Shown: positions 24,189-32,449, numbered from the stretch's first letter. The stretch is 41,653 nucleotides of DNA from Sphingobium sp. Ant17 (GCF_000588875.1 NZ_JEMV01000036.1:1-41653), one strand, 5' to 3'. A program made the numbers and translations. Notes: generated from the letters alone by a model not told the origin.

Positions 24189-25128
24189 TCTCGCGGGACG
24201 ATCCGTCGCGCTCTCCGACGATATTCCCGCCCTCTTCGACCATCCGCTGGGACCGCATCACAAGCTGATCGGCGGCTGGGTCGCGGCACGGGAAACGTCG
24301 CCGAGGCAATATACCCGCGCGCAGGCCCGTCGCCGCATCGAACAGGTCTTTGGTGCAGCGGTGCTTGAAATCCTCGCGCCGGTCGACCTCGCCGACTTCC
24401 GGATGACCGTCCTGAAGGGCGAGGACGGCGACCCGCCGGCGATCGCCATCGTCTGCGACAGCATGGGGCAGATGGACCTCGGGTGGATCGAGACCAGCGA
24501 TGCGCCGATCTCCTGGCGCGCCGCTGCCTATCGCGCGCTCGAGCAAAACCTGGGCTGCGTGCTTCCGGTCTTCGGCTACCAGGACCTCTTCGACCAAATC
24601 GCCATGTACTATTGGGACGGAGAGACGGAAGACGAAGGCGCTCGTCAATCCCTGATCTACTACCATGGCGCGGACGAGGCCGACCTCGAGGAGCAGGCGC
24701 TGCCGTCCACGATGAACGCCCGCCGCCTCGATTGGATGATCACGGCGAACGCCGCACCACCGGCGCAACTCCCTACCGGCCTGCGACAGAAGCTGCGCAG
24801 CCTCCATCATGCGCGGCGCGCCTTGAAGCGGCTGCAACCGGAACGCAATGCTTGGCACTTCGACATCGATCTCATCTACCAATACGTCCCCGGCTTCGAG
24901 GAATGCTCGTCATTGCCGCCGCTGACGCTCGTGCCCACAGAGCAGTTCGCGCCCGAACTCGACGATGTCGGCCGCCACGGCATGGAAATGGGCTTCATGG
25001 ACATCGCCGGACTCTGCCCGCTGCCGGAAGCGGGTCGGATCGACGACTGGCTCACCTCATTGCGGCTTGGCGCGGAATTCCTGCTCGCCGCCCAGCATCT
25101 GATCCAACTGGATCCCACCAATCTGTGA
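24037..25128 (+). CDS. PRTRC system protein F
   Basis: The 363-residue product matches PRTRC protein F in size range and location between C and B. Its well-behaved part begins around residue 55 (LSDDIPALFDHPLGPHHKLI) and includes Tyr/Trp-rich segments (DQIAMYYWDGETEDEG, WHFDIDLIYQYVPGFEECSS) and a C-terminal helix (AEFLLAAQHLIQ). The first 50 residues read like an off-frame Arg/Ser/Pro-rich stretch and overlap another ORF, so the annotated start is doubtful. No catalytic motif is recognised. Confidence 0.8.
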   Translation: MATRPTSPRLPAARTSRPSTRGFSSTRKTTRAKPPSRFNRLRASASRPSADLAGRSVALSDDIPALFDHPLGPHHKLIGGWVAARETSPRQYTRAQARRRIEQVFGAAVLEILAPVDLADFRMTVLKGEDGDPPAIAIVCDSMGQMDLGWIETSDAPISWRAAAYRALEQNLGCVLPVFGYQDLFDQIAMYYWDGETEDEGARQSLIYYHGADEADLEEQALPSTMNARRLDWMITANAAPPAQLPTGLRQKLRSLHHARRALKRLQPERNAWHFDIDLIYQYVPGFEECSSLPPLTLVPTEQFAPELDDVGRHGMEMGFMDIAGLCPLPEAGRIDDWLTSLRLGAEFLLAAQHLIQLDPTNL

Positions 25129-25135
25129 GGCCGAT

Positions 25136-25951
25136 ATGCCCGATCATAACACCCATTTCGAAGCGAGCGGCGGCGGCGTGGTGCTGACCAACGCCATCCT
25201 GCTCTACCGGCGCGACGCGCCCCGCAACATCAATTCCTACGGTGCGACCCGACGGGATGCGCCGGCCTTTGCCAGCATCCACGCGGTAGGGCACGATGAC
25301 GAAGGCCAGCCGTCGATCGGTGCGGGGGCTCCGCTGACACGCGCGCACTTGCGGCAATGGACCGAGGCGCTTGGCCGGACCGTCCTGCCCGAGATACTGC
25401 CAGCCAACGTGCTGGTTGCCCATCCCGACATGCTCGCATGGTGGATTCCCGCACAGGTGCGCTCAGCCTATTTCGCCCTGTCGGGCCCGCCTGCCGGCCT
25501 CAAGGCCCTGTCCGAGCGAACGATCCTGCCGGTCCCGTACCCGGCGCATCTGTTTGTCGCCACCCGATCCGGTCTTGGCGTCTATGCTATTCCGACAGAC
25601 GAGCGCCCCACCGCCGACACCGAGCTGCTGCACTCGCCGGTCCTCAATGTCTACGTCGACGGGCGGCTTTGCTGGGGGAACATCCCGCAGCCGAAATCGC
25701 CGACGATCGCGTCCATCCCGGAATTCGAGCGCGCGGTATTCGACTCCTGGTCGACGCACCCCAATACGGGCCAGGAACTGACCGTCACCGGCAAGGGGGG
25801 ACTTGTCAGGCTCTGGGACGATCTCGCCGCGCGACGGGCGGTCCGCTTTCCAGTCCGCCGTCTCAGGCCCTTCCGCGGCCAGCAAACCTCGCGGGCAGCT
25901 TCGGCCGAGCCGATGACGGTCGGGATGCTTATTGCGAGCGCGCGGCGATGA
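25136..25951 (+). CDS. PRTRC system protein B
   Basis: The 271-residue protein starts seven bases after the F stop. Its pattern (VVLTNAILLYRRDAP, LPANVLVAHPDMLAWWIPA, YFALSGPPAGLK, PYPAHLFVATRSG, VLNVYVDGRLCWGNIPQP) is that of PRTRC protein B. Cys at WGN/LCWGN and the WWIP segment are notable. Some authors have suggested E2-like folds in such cassettes, but I recall this only loosely and cannot support it from sequence. Its TGA overlaps the A gene ATG. Confidence 0.85.
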   Translation: MPDHNTHFEASGGGVVLTNAILLYRRDAPRNINSYGATRRDAPAFASIHAVGHDDEGQPSIGAGAPLTRAHLRQWTEALGRTVLPEILPANVLVAHPDMLAWWIPAQVRSAYFALSGPPAGLKALSERTILPVPYPAHLFVATRSGLGVYAIPTDERPTADTELLHSPVLNVYVDGRLCWGNIPQPKSPTIASIPEFERAVFDSWSTHPNTGQELTVTGKGGLVRLWDDLAARRAVRFPVRRLRPFRGQQTSRAASAEPMTVGMLIASARR

Positions 25952-26607
25952 CCCTGCTTGCCGATGATCCGACAGCCGCCGCGGTGCTCTCCGCTGTACC
26001 CTGCTACCCGGTTCCGCCCCACGGGCGATCGCCCGCCCTCGATGCGCTTCGCGCCGCACGCACCGGCCACGGTCTCGCCATCGGGAACGACGGTGTCATG
26101 CTCATCCTGCGCCGGGCCTGGCTCGCGCTCGATGTTCCTCTAACGCCGCCGATCTCCGCTTATCTCCCCTATGGCAGCGCCGGCGAGCCAAGGGCCGATC
26201 TGCGGTGCGGACTGATCCCGCGCGAGCATCTTGTGTCCATTCTCGAGCATTTCTATGCGGCCTTGCCTAACGAGGCCGCCGGGTTCGTGGTCTGGAACGA
26301 GGCGACCAAGGCCTTCTCGTTGCATTTCCCCGCCATCGACGAGGCAACGCCTTCGCGCCTCGTGTACCGCACGCCTGTCCTGGCGCCTGATTGGCATGTC
26401 GTCTGCGACATTCACAGCCACGGATCCGGTCGTGCATTCTTCAGCGCCACCGACGATGCCGACGACGCCGATGCCACGAAGATCGCGATCGTGATCGGCC
26501 GGCTCGACCACGCGGACGGCCTGGAAATGGCGTCGCGCCTCTGCGCCAACGGCTTGTTCCTGGCTGTCCCGCGCAGTCCTTTCTCAGGAGATGATGATGC
26601 AGCCTGA
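25948..26607 (+). CDS. PRTRC system protein A with JAMM/MPN metalloprotease motif
   Basis: The 219-residue protein contains an intact JAMM set: Glu109 (LPNEAAGFV), His156 and His158 (DIHSHGSG), Ser166 and Asp169 (HxH, seven residues, SxxD). JAMM domains hydrolyse isopeptide or peptide bonds next to ubiquitin-like tails or other substrates. The start ATG overlaps the B stop by ATGA, and the end overlaps ThiF. Together with ThiF it gives this cassette a conjugation/deconjugation logic, though substrates are unknown. Confidence 0.9.
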   Translation: MTLLADDPTAAAVLSAVPCYPVPPHGRSPALDALRAARTGHGLAIGNDGVMLILRRAWLALDVPLTPPISAYLPYGSAGEPRADLRCGLIPREHLVSILEHFYAALPNEAAGFVVWNEATKAFSLHFPAIDEATPSRLVYRTPVLAPDWHVVCDIHSHGSGRAFFSATDDADDADATKIAIVIGRLDHADGLEMASRLCANGLFLAVPRSPFSGDDDAA

Positions 26608-27355
26608 CCACAAGGACCGCCACTATCTTCCCGCCGCCTTCGACAATCGCACCATAAGGATACTGCTCGCCGGCTGCGGAGGGAACGGCGCTCAGATGTT
26701 GATGGGTCTCGCCTCACTGGACACGGCACTGCGGGCGATCTCCTCCCGATCGCTCCATGTCACCGTGGTCGACGATGATACCGTCAGTGAAGCCAATCTC
26801 GGCCGCCAGCCCTTTTACCGTTGCGATCTAGGGAATTCGAAGGCGCGCACACTGACCGAAAGGATCAACCTCGCACACGGGCTCTCCTGGGAGGCGGTTC
26901 ATGGTCGCGCACCCGGCGCGATCGGTGTGGAAGACGCCGACATGCTCATCACCTGCGTCGACACCGCCTCGGCCCGTCGCACGATTGGTTCGGCGCTTGG
27001 CGCGAGGAAATCCATGCCCAGCTACTGGATGGATCTCGGAAATCGCGCGACCGACGGACAATATCTTATCGGCTGCCCGGGCCGTGCCAATGACAAGGCC
27101 GTCCGACGTCTTCCGACCGTGCTCGAATATTTCCCGGAACTCGCAGACGAAAGCTCGGCCGACGACAATGCCCCGTCATGCTCGGTTGCCGAGGCGCTCG
27201 AGCGTCAATCGCTGTTCGTCAACCGCGTCCTGGCGAGCCACGCTCTCGCGCTTTTGTTCGATCTCCTCGGGCGCGGCTCCATCGGCCACGCTGGCGCCTT
27301 CCTCAACCTCGCCAGCGGGCAAGCCGTCCCGATCCCGCTGCCGCGAAGCGACTGA
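26597..27355 (+). CDS. PRTRC system ThiF/E1-like adenylating protein
   Basis: The 252-residue protein begins at the third of three ATG codons in a row, with AGGAG six bases upstream. It shows the nucleotide-binding loop LLAGCGGNGAQ (Gly26-Gly31), the acid strand VTVVDDDTVSEANLGRQPFY with the conserved Asn-Leu-x-Arg-Gln, DADMLITCVDT, and a candidate catalytic Cys in APSCSVAEAL. E1-like proteins adenylate the C-terminal Gly of small sulfur carriers or ubiquitin-like proteins. It closes the PRTRC block. Confidence 0.92.
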   Translation: MQPDHKDRHYLPAAFDNRTIRILLAGCGGNGAQMLMGLASLDTALRAISSRSLHVTVVDDDTVSEANLGRQPFYRCDLGNSKARTLTERINLAHGLSWEAVHGRAPGAIGVEDADMLITCVDTASARRTIGSALGARKSMPSYWMDLGNRATDGQYLIGCPGRANDKAVRRLPTVLEYFPELADESSADDNAPSCSVAEALERQSLFVNRVLASHALALLFDLLGRGSIGHAGAFLNLASGQAVPIPLPRSD

Positions 27356-27479
27356 AGCAGCGCGCCTGACCACCCGCCTTCGCAGGCAAAGACATTTCCT
27401 ATGTCCTCGATCCGGATTTCCCCATCCCGCGGTCGCGACGCACCGTGGACCTCAACGAACTTTTGGAAGGAGGATGTGT

Positions 27480-27755
27480 ATGACACACATTACCGGCAAT
27501 GGCTGGACGCTCCATTACACGATCGGTCGCGAACTGGCTGCCAAGGTCGAGCCAGGCGACATGGTTCATTTGCCTGGCGGCCGTGGCGACTTGATCGTGC
27601 TCGGCGGGCGAGCGCCGCTGCGCGTCAATGACAGCGGCGGCGTGATCGTGCGTGATCCCGGCACCCGGACCATCGATGGGCAAGAGGCCCGACCGGGAGC
27701 ATTAGGCATGGTCTGGATCAGCGCTGCTGGCGGCTGGTCGGAGATACCGGCATGA
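27480..27755 (+). CDS. Hypothetical protein
   Basis: The 91-residue product starts at MTHITGNGW with AAGGAGG six bases upstream. It contains HLPGGRGDLIVLGGRAPLRV and a C-terminal WISAAGGWSEIPA, suggesting a small beta-rich fold. I do not recognise a family. Its stop overlaps the next gene by ATGA. Proximity to the PRTRC block suggests co-transcription with it. Confidence 0.6.
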   Translation: MTHITGNGWTLHYTIGRELAAKVEPGDMVHLPGGRGDLIVLGGRAPLRVNDSGGVIVRDPGTRTIDGQEARPGALGMVWISAAGGWSEIPA

Positions 27756-27952
27756 CCGAGAATTCCCCAACCGGCTACAGCGCCGAGGCCGTGCAACAGC
27801 AAATCGAGCGCGATCGCCAGCGCCACCGGATCAGCAAAAAAGAAGAGCGGCTGATTCATGCGCTGCTGAAAGGCTCGGCGAGTAATCGACCGCCTCCGAC
27901 TCAACCCTCACACAGCGATGAGGGCTGCGGCCCAATGGCCAAGAAACCCTGA
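27752..27952 (+). CDS. Small hypothetical protein
   Basis: This 66-residue protein has a charged helix (AEAVQQQIERDRQRHRISKK) and a disordered Pro/Ser-rich tail ending AKKP. It starts at an ATG overlapping the previous stop, which is the main support for it being translated. No domain is recognised. Confidence 0.5.
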   Translation: MTENSPTGYSAEAVQQQIERDRQRHRISKKEERLIHALLKGSASNRPPPTQPSHSDEGCGPMAKKP

Positions 27953-28032
27953 CCGCCGCTGCTTCACGCTTCTGTGGACGGAACGCCGGGCGGAGAATGG
28001 CATGTTGGCGCTTCCGGTACGCCCCGCACCGT

Positions 28033-28042
28033 GATATATATC
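28033..28042. promoter_or_regulatory. Perfect palindrome GATATATATC upstream of vapBC
   Basis: This A/T-rich 10-base palindrome sits about 33 bases before the antitoxin ATG, in an otherwise G/C-rich region, where the -10 box is expected. VapBC operons are usually autoregulated by the VapB-VapC complex at such operators, so this is a plausible promoter/operator. Confidence 0.5.
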
Positions 28043-28074
28043 TTTGATACCTACCACAGGCATAGGAGGCGAAC

Positions 28075-28317
28075 ATGGAAATCGCCAAGATATTCAAGAC
28101 CGGCCGCTCCCAGGCCGTGCGTTTACCCAAGGAGTTTCGCTTCGAGGGAGATCAGGTTCGCATTCGACGCGAAGGAGATGCCGTCATCCTCGAACCGATC
28201 TCGTCCGACTGGAACTGGCTCAAGGCGCTGGTTGGTCCGGTGGACGAAGATTTTGAGGCCGCGGTCAACGAGCCACAGAAGTTCGAAATTCGCGACGCCA
28301 TGGACCCTGACGCATGA
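28075..28317 (+). CDS. vapB: VapB-type antitoxin (AbrB/MazE-like)
   Basis: The 80-residue protein has the SpoVT/AbrB swapped-hairpin motif: IFKTGRSQAVRLPKEFRFEG, then VRIRREGDAVILEPI. The C-terminal part would bind and neutralise the toxin. AGGAGG precedes the start. Its stop overlaps the toxin gene by ATGA, the usual arrangement. It is expected to bind the upstream palindrome. Confidence 0.9.
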   Translation: MEIAKIFKTGRSQAVRLPKEFRFEGDQVRIRREGDAVILEPISSDWNWLKALVGPVDEDFEAAVNEPQKFEIRDAMDPDA

Positions 28318-28706
28318 CGTTTTCGCTCGATGCCAACACAATCATCGCGCTGTTCAAGGGGAACAAGCAGGTCTGGAAGAATCTCGAGCGGCACAGCACG
28401 CTCGATTGCGTCGTGTCGTCGATCGTCATGCACGAACTCTATTTCGGCGCGTTCAACAGCGCGCGGGTCAAGGAGAATCTGGATCGGATCGGGGCCTTGC
28501 GGTTCGAGGTCGTGGACTTCGCGCGCGGAGATAGCCGAACGGCCGGAGAGGTTCGAACGAACCTGGCCCGTATAGGTAAACCCATCGGGCCGCTCGATAC
28601 CCTGATCGCGGGCCAGGCGCTCGCGCGCGGGTTCACCGTGATCACCCGCAATATCCGCGAGTTCTCCCGCGTCGAGGGGCTTTCTTTCGAGAATTGGGAA
28701 GACTGA
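28314..28706 (+). CDS. vapC: VapC-type PIN-domain toxin ribonuclease
   Basis: The 130-residue protein shows the PIN acidic set: Asp6 (SLDANT), Glu41 (VMHELYFG) and Asp95 (GPLDTLIA), with Asn113 (TRNIREF) nearby. PIN toxins of this kind cut RNA, often initiator tRNA or rRNA, when the antitoxin is lost. The pair would help keep the plasmid in the population. It appears intact. Confidence 0.92.
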   Translation: MTFSLDANTIIALFKGNKQVWKNLERHSTLDCVVSSIVMHELYFGAFNSARVKENLDRIGALRFEVVDFARGDSRTAGEVRTNLARIGKPIGPLDTLIAGQALARGFTVITRNIREFSRVEGLSFENWED

Positions 28707-28725
28707 GCCGCCGAAGAGCAGAGCG

Positions 28726-28743
28726 AGGGGAGGAAGAGGGCGG
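28726..28743 (+). repeat. G-rich tract (copy 4)
   Basis: GAGGGGAGGAAGAGGGCG occurs 20-40 bases after the vapC stop and just before the Mom-like gene's likely original start. It resembles the other tracts but is more degenerate. Confidence 0.3.
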
Positions 28744-28893
28744 AAGGCAATCCAAAAGGAGATTGCCATGCTCACCACCCGCACCCAACGCTGACGCGAT
28801 CGGCGCTGCCGCTGGATCCCGAACGCCACGGAAATCGATCCCAAGCACCTCGCCGTCGATGTCATCAGCACCAAGCGCCAGGCGGCGCCCTTC

Positions 28894-29640
28894 GTGCAGG
28901 CGCATCACTATACGGCCTCTATACCTGTCGCGCGCCTTTCGGTGGGCCTCTTCGCAAATGGCAAGGGCGGTCGTTCCGAGCTGGTCGGAGTGTGCGTCTT
29001 CTCGCACCCGGTCAACAACGCCAGCGTGCCCAAGAGCGCGGGTCTCACCGATCCACGGACGGCTTGCGATCTCGGGCGTCTCGTCATCGACGATTCCCAA
29101 GGCGGCAACGCCGAGACTTTCATGATCGCCCGAGCATTCCGGCTCCTGCGGCGCGAGAAGCCTGAAATCCTCTCGGTCATCTCCTACGCGGATCCCGTGC
29201 GACGCGTCGACGCCGATGGCCGACTGGTCCTGCCCGGGCATATCGGCCTCGTATATTGCGCGGCCGGGAGCCAATATTCTGGGAGATCGAGCCCGCGCAC
29301 CGACTTGATCCTGCCTGACGGCCAGCCGATCTCCTCGCGCACCATATCCAAGATACGCAACGCCGAGTGCGGCCAGCGCTATGCGATGGACGCGCTTCTC
29401 GAAGCGGGGGCGAGGCCTCCGCACTTCGGCGAGAACCGCGCGGATTGGCTCGCCGACCTTGAACGAACAGGGTTCCTGCGCAGGCGGCGCCACCCCGGCT
29501 GCCATACCTTTCTTTTTCCTCTCACGAAGGCAGCCCGGATCGCGGCCCGAAAGGTCCCGATCCTGCCTTACCCGGTACTCGATCGCGCCGCGACGCAAGG
29601 CGATGTCACCGCGTTGCCGCTGCTTCAGTTCGCAGCTTGA
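28894..29640 (+). CDS. Mom-like DNA modification protein, 5' end interrupted
   Basis: The protein resembles phage Mu Mom (GNAT-like), which converts adenine in DNA to a methylcarbamoyl form and blocks restriction. Readable matches are QAHHYTASIPVARLSVGLF, ELVGVCVFSHPVN, DLGRLVIDD, MIARAFRLLRREKPEILSVI, SYADPVRR and GLVYCAAGSQYSGRSSPRTD. The annotated GTG start begins inside the first conserved block. The same frame continues upstream as coding-like sequence (WIPNATEIDPKHLAVDVIST), back to an ATG at 28768 with AAAGGAG six bases before it, but a TGA at 28792-28794 interrupts it. The gene may be damaged, read through, or started inefficiently at GTG. Confidence 0.75.
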   Translation: MQAHHYTASIPVARLSVGLFANGKGGRSELVGVCVFSHPVNNASVPKSAGLTDPRTACDLGRLVIDDSQGGNAETFMIARAFRLLRREKPEILSVISYADPVRRVDADGRLVLPGHIGLVYCAAGSQYSGRSSPRTDLILPDGQPISSRTISKIRNAECGQRYAMDALLEAGARPPHFGENRADWLADLERTGFLRRRRHPGCHTFLFPLTKAARIAARKVPILPYPVLDRAATQGDVTALPLLQFAA

Positions 29641-29664
29641 ACGGCCGCGCAAAGGACTCCCGAC

Positions 29665-30903
29665 ATGATCGACATCTTCGATCCCGCCGACGCGGGATGC
29701 TGGATAGCGCGCGGCCGTCCGGCCCACCACGCTCGAGCGATAGCCGATGCCTGGAGATGCTTTCCCGATCTTCCGCACGACGCGCCGCTGGACGTCCGCA
29801 TGGCGCGGACCCGCGAGCGCGTCCAGATGCTTGGTCCGCTGCACGAAGCGATCCGACTGGAGACCGAGCAACAGCGTAGGGCTGCGAACTTCACCTTTGT
29901 CGAACGGCAGATCGCGCAGGGCAGCACAGACAGTCGCCATGTCGCCATTCTCCATGCTCGCAACATTCATGGTTATGACTGGGACGCCGCCGTTGCGTAT
30001 GCCGATGGCCGCTATGCCGCGCGCGCCGGATGGTTGGCACGGCCGCCGTCGTCGCCCCGTCCGGACCAACCGGATGTTCGCCGACCCGCTTACCATCAGG
30101 GCTTTCTGGATGGCGGCGGCCAACCCGACGACGTCTTCGACGTCGCCCGACGATCCTTCGCGGCCACTCCGTCCGAGCCCATTCGCGCGGATACCCCGCG
30201 AGCCGCACGCCCGCTTCCCAGCCAATGGCCAAGCCCGAGCGACGTTCCTCCACCCGTTTCATGGCATCGGCGTCTGCTTCTGCTCGGCGAATCCGAAATC
30301 ACGGCAGGGGCTATCGGCATCCTCGCGATGCTGCACCAACGGCCCGGATACGAAGCCGCGGCCCTTTTTGTGGTCAACGCCGAATCCGGGCTCCGCCCGC
30401 TATGGACATCGACGGGCCCGGCACCTGGCGATGGTGCTACGCTTCGCCAGTTCCTGCGCCAAGGCGACTATACCGATATTCTGGTCGTTGCCGACGACGC
30501 GGAACTCGGCCGCATCGACGCTGATGCCGATATGCTGCCTCTCGCCCGAACAATGGAACGGACGCGCAATTCAGTGCTCCAGCAGCGCGCGCAGTTCCGC
30601 CATTGGCTCGCGCGCGGCCGCGCGCCCGGCGACCAATTTGCCGCCGGACACATCCGCTGGAGCAAGATGGCCGCTGGCCTTTCGGGGCGCCTCGGGGATT
30701 TCACCGCGCGTTACGGTGGCCCAGCGGAGCCTCGTGGCCACCGCATCGTCGTCGAGGACGCAAACGGTCAATTGGCGCTCGGTTACCGCACCGCGCTCGG
30801 CCGGGAACTCCAGCCCGAGATCGTCATCGGCAATAAGGGCCATGCCCGAAGCGCGATGGCCGACCTGCTACGCCAATATGCCGCTGCGCTTCGCCTGGGA
30901 TGA
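29665..30903 (+). CDS. Hypothetical protein, plasmid accessory
   Basis: The 412-residue protein starts 24 bases after the Mom-like gene. It has helical N- and C-terminal parts, a Pro-rich linker (residues about 145-200) and a hydrophobic middle segment (RRLLLLGESEITAGAIGILA). The HIRWSKMAAGLSGRLGDF stretch is polar and helical. No family was recognised. It is part of the long plus-strand run of plasmid genes. Confidence 0.6.
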   Translation: MIDIFDPADAGCWIARGRPAHHARAIADAWRCFPDLPHDAPLDVRMARTRERVQMLGPLHEAIRLETEQQRRAANFTFVERQIAQGSTDSRHVAILHARNIHGYDWDAAVAYADGRYAARAGWLARPPSSPRPDQPDVRRPAYHQGFLDGGGQPDDVFDVARRSFAATPSEPIRADTPRAARPLPSQWPSPSDVPPPVSWHRRLLLLGESEITAGAIGILAMLHQRPGYEAAALFVVNAESGLRPLWTSTGPAPGDGATLRQFLRQGDYTDILVVADDAELGRIDADADMLPLARTMERTRNSVLQQRAQFRHWLARGRAPGDQFAAGHIRWSKMAAGLSGRLGDFTARYGGPAEPRGHRIVVEDANGQLALGYRTALGRELQPEIVIGNKGHARSAMADLLRQYAAALRLG

Positions 30904-31051
30904 TCCGATCCGGTGCCAGCTAGCCATTTGATCGCTGACGCTCAGACGCAGCTGTGCTGGCCATGCCCAGCCGCTGCTCCGAGCACATCGAAATCCAAAG
31001 CAGTCCGATCCAGCCCCCGTGTCAGGCGGGAGCAAACCTACGGAGGTTATC

Positions 31052-31534
31052 ATGGCCAATCGAGTACCCGCGTCCATCCGATTGGGTGGAACGCTCTCCG
31101 CAACCGCCTATGACGAGTTGGCGGACATCATCCTCGCCGAGCGGCTGTCGGTCGAGTGGGATGGCGAACCCTTCGATCCGTCCCATCGCACGCCCGGCCA
31201 GCCACTCAACCTCTATGCTCACGGCGTCGTGGGTGGACAATTCGAGGACCTCGAAGCGCGATGCATCGAGCTGAACCTGCCTTTTATCCGCTCGTGCGAC
31301 GGCTATCCCGGCGAGTGGAATCCCGAACGCGTCGTCTTCACCGGCGAGGGCGGGCCGGCTTCCTATCCGGCCGACGAAGGCGGCTACGTCGTGTTGAACC
31401 GGGGAACTGCCGAAAAGCTCGGCTCGCTCGAAGCGATCATCGCCTGGTTCGACGCTGCCGATTTTCGCCTGCCGCCCCTCATCGTCGAAGGCGATCCCGC
31501 CGACACGTCGCTCTCAGAAAGGAAATCATCATGA
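31052..31534 (+). CDS. Hypothetical protein
   Basis: The 160-residue product has GGAGG ten bases upstream. It reads as a mixed fold with Tyr/Gly-rich segments (LNLYAHGVVGGQFEDLEARC, LPFIRSCDGYPGEWNPERVV, EGGYVVLNRG). It is not recognised. Its stop overlaps the next gene by ATGA, so it is the first of a chain of small co-translated genes (31052-32385). Confidence 0.65.
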   Translation: MANRVPASIRLGGTLSATAYDELADIILAERLSVEWDGEPFDPSHRTPGQPLNLYAHGVVGGQFEDLEARCIELNLPFIRSCDGYPGEWNPERVVFTGEGGPASYPADEGGYVVLNRGTAEKLGSLEAIIAWFDAADFRLPPLIVEGDPADTSLSERKSS

Positions 31535-31896
31535 CAATACAACGCAAGGTGCTCGTCGTCATGCGATCCAGCCATCTCCACACCGAGCTGGTCGAGATCA
31601 CCGCCAAGGTGAACGTCATCGGCGACGCCATCAGTCCCAGGGTCGGAGCCGACCTCGCCGCGATCGAACGCGAGGCGCGCAAGGCCTTGCGTCGCCAGGA
31701 GCCTCTTCCCGGACAGACGGAGTCAGGTTTCGGTCCCTGGTACGACCCCGAACGCGCCTTCGAAGTCGACTTCGTGCTTTGCGCGCCCGTCGACGCGGCG
31801 ATGAACCGGGGCCGGATCGTGCCGGTCGAGCAGGTCGAGACCGAGACCGAGACCGTCCAGCGCTGGGGCAAGGGAAGGGAGACGAACGATGCCTAG
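31531..31896 (+). CDS. Hypothetical protein
   Basis: The 121-residue protein starts at MTIQRKVLVVMR, overlapping its upstream neighbour by four bases. It contains ELVEITAKVNVIGDAI and a basic helix (IEREARKALRRQ). The acidic end (VETETETVQRWGKGR) overlaps the next gene by eight bases. It may be regulatory or structural, and no motif identifies it. Confidence 0.6.
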   Translation: MTIQRKVLVVMRSSHLHTELVEITAKVNVIGDAISPRVGADLAAIEREARKALRRQEPLPGQTESGFGPWYDPERAFEVDFVLCAPVDAAMNRGRIVPVEQVETETETVQRWGKGRETNDA

Positions 31897-32107
31897 ATAC
31901 CAGGTCGACGTGAAGGCGTTCATCTCCGTGATCGTCGATGCGCAAGACGCCGCCCAGGCGCAGGGTCGCGCCGACCGTTTCGTCGAATGGCTGTCCCCGA
32001 CAATCGAGCAGATCGACGATTACAGTTCCGACCACGAGCCGATCGACACCGACACCGGCCCGTTCGACGTCGATGGTGAAAGCAGCGTCGAGGAGATCGA
32101 CGAATGA
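31889..32107 (+). CDS. Small hypothetical protein, acidic
   Basis: The 72-residue protein begins MPRYQVDVKAFISVIVDAQD and ends in a very acidic tail (DVDGESSVEEIDE). Its first 25 residues share the spacing of V/I and D/A positions with the next protein, suggesting a shared small beta-alpha fold. It overlaps both neighbours. Confidence 0.6.
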   Translation: MPRYQVDVKAFISVIVDAQDAAQAQGRADRFVEWLSPTIEQIDDYSSDHEPIDTDTGPFDVDGESSVEEIDE

Positions 32108-32385
32108 GCAAGCTTCATCATGTCCATGTCTATGCGACGATCAGGGTCAAGGTCGCGGTAACGGCGGAGGATCACACCGACGCAATGCGGCAAGCCGAAG
32201 GAATCGTCGGGACGGGGATATTCCCTGTCCGCCTGCTTCCCAATGCTGCCGCAGTGCTCGACGCAGAGCCTGCCGAGGAGATCACCGGTTTTCTGGTCGA
32301 TGAAACGGACGATCCGGAGTTCGAGAAGAGCTGTTCCTATGACGCGGAATACAGGCCCCTCGGAGCGCAGGACGGTCCGCACTGA
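32104..32385 (+). CDS. Small hypothetical protein related in pattern to its neighbour
   Basis: The 93-residue product (SKLHHVHVYATIRVKVAVTA start) repeats the pattern H/Y-x-V-x-V-x-A-x-I-x-V-x-V-x-A-x-D seen at the start of the preceding protein, followed by DAMRQAEGIVG. The C-terminus is acidic. The ATG overlaps the previous stop. The two may be tandem paralogues of an uncharacterised plasmid family. Confidence 0.6.
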   Translation: MSKLHHVHVYATIRVKVAVTAEDHTDAMRQAEGIVGTGIFPVRLLPNAAAVLDAEPAEEITGFLVDETDDPEFEKSCSYDAEYRPLGAQDGPH

Positions 32386-32390
32386 CCGAA

Positions 32391-32415
32391 AGGAGGGGAG
32401 GAGGATGGGGAGGGG
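32391..32415 (+). repeat. G-rich tract (copy 5)
   Basis: AGGAGGGG, AGGAGG and TGGGGAGGGG lie 35 bases before the 32450 gene. The tract is followed by a small hairpin (GCTCC/GGAGC near 32418-32433). Confidence 0.4.
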
Positions 32416-32449
32416 CGCTCCGTTTGCTGGAGCGGTCTGGAGCTTCCCC

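Noticed and set aside
28642..30225. 527-codon minus-strand frame
   Set aside because: It is antisense to the Mom-like gene and the 29665 gene, has no ribosome site and no domain.
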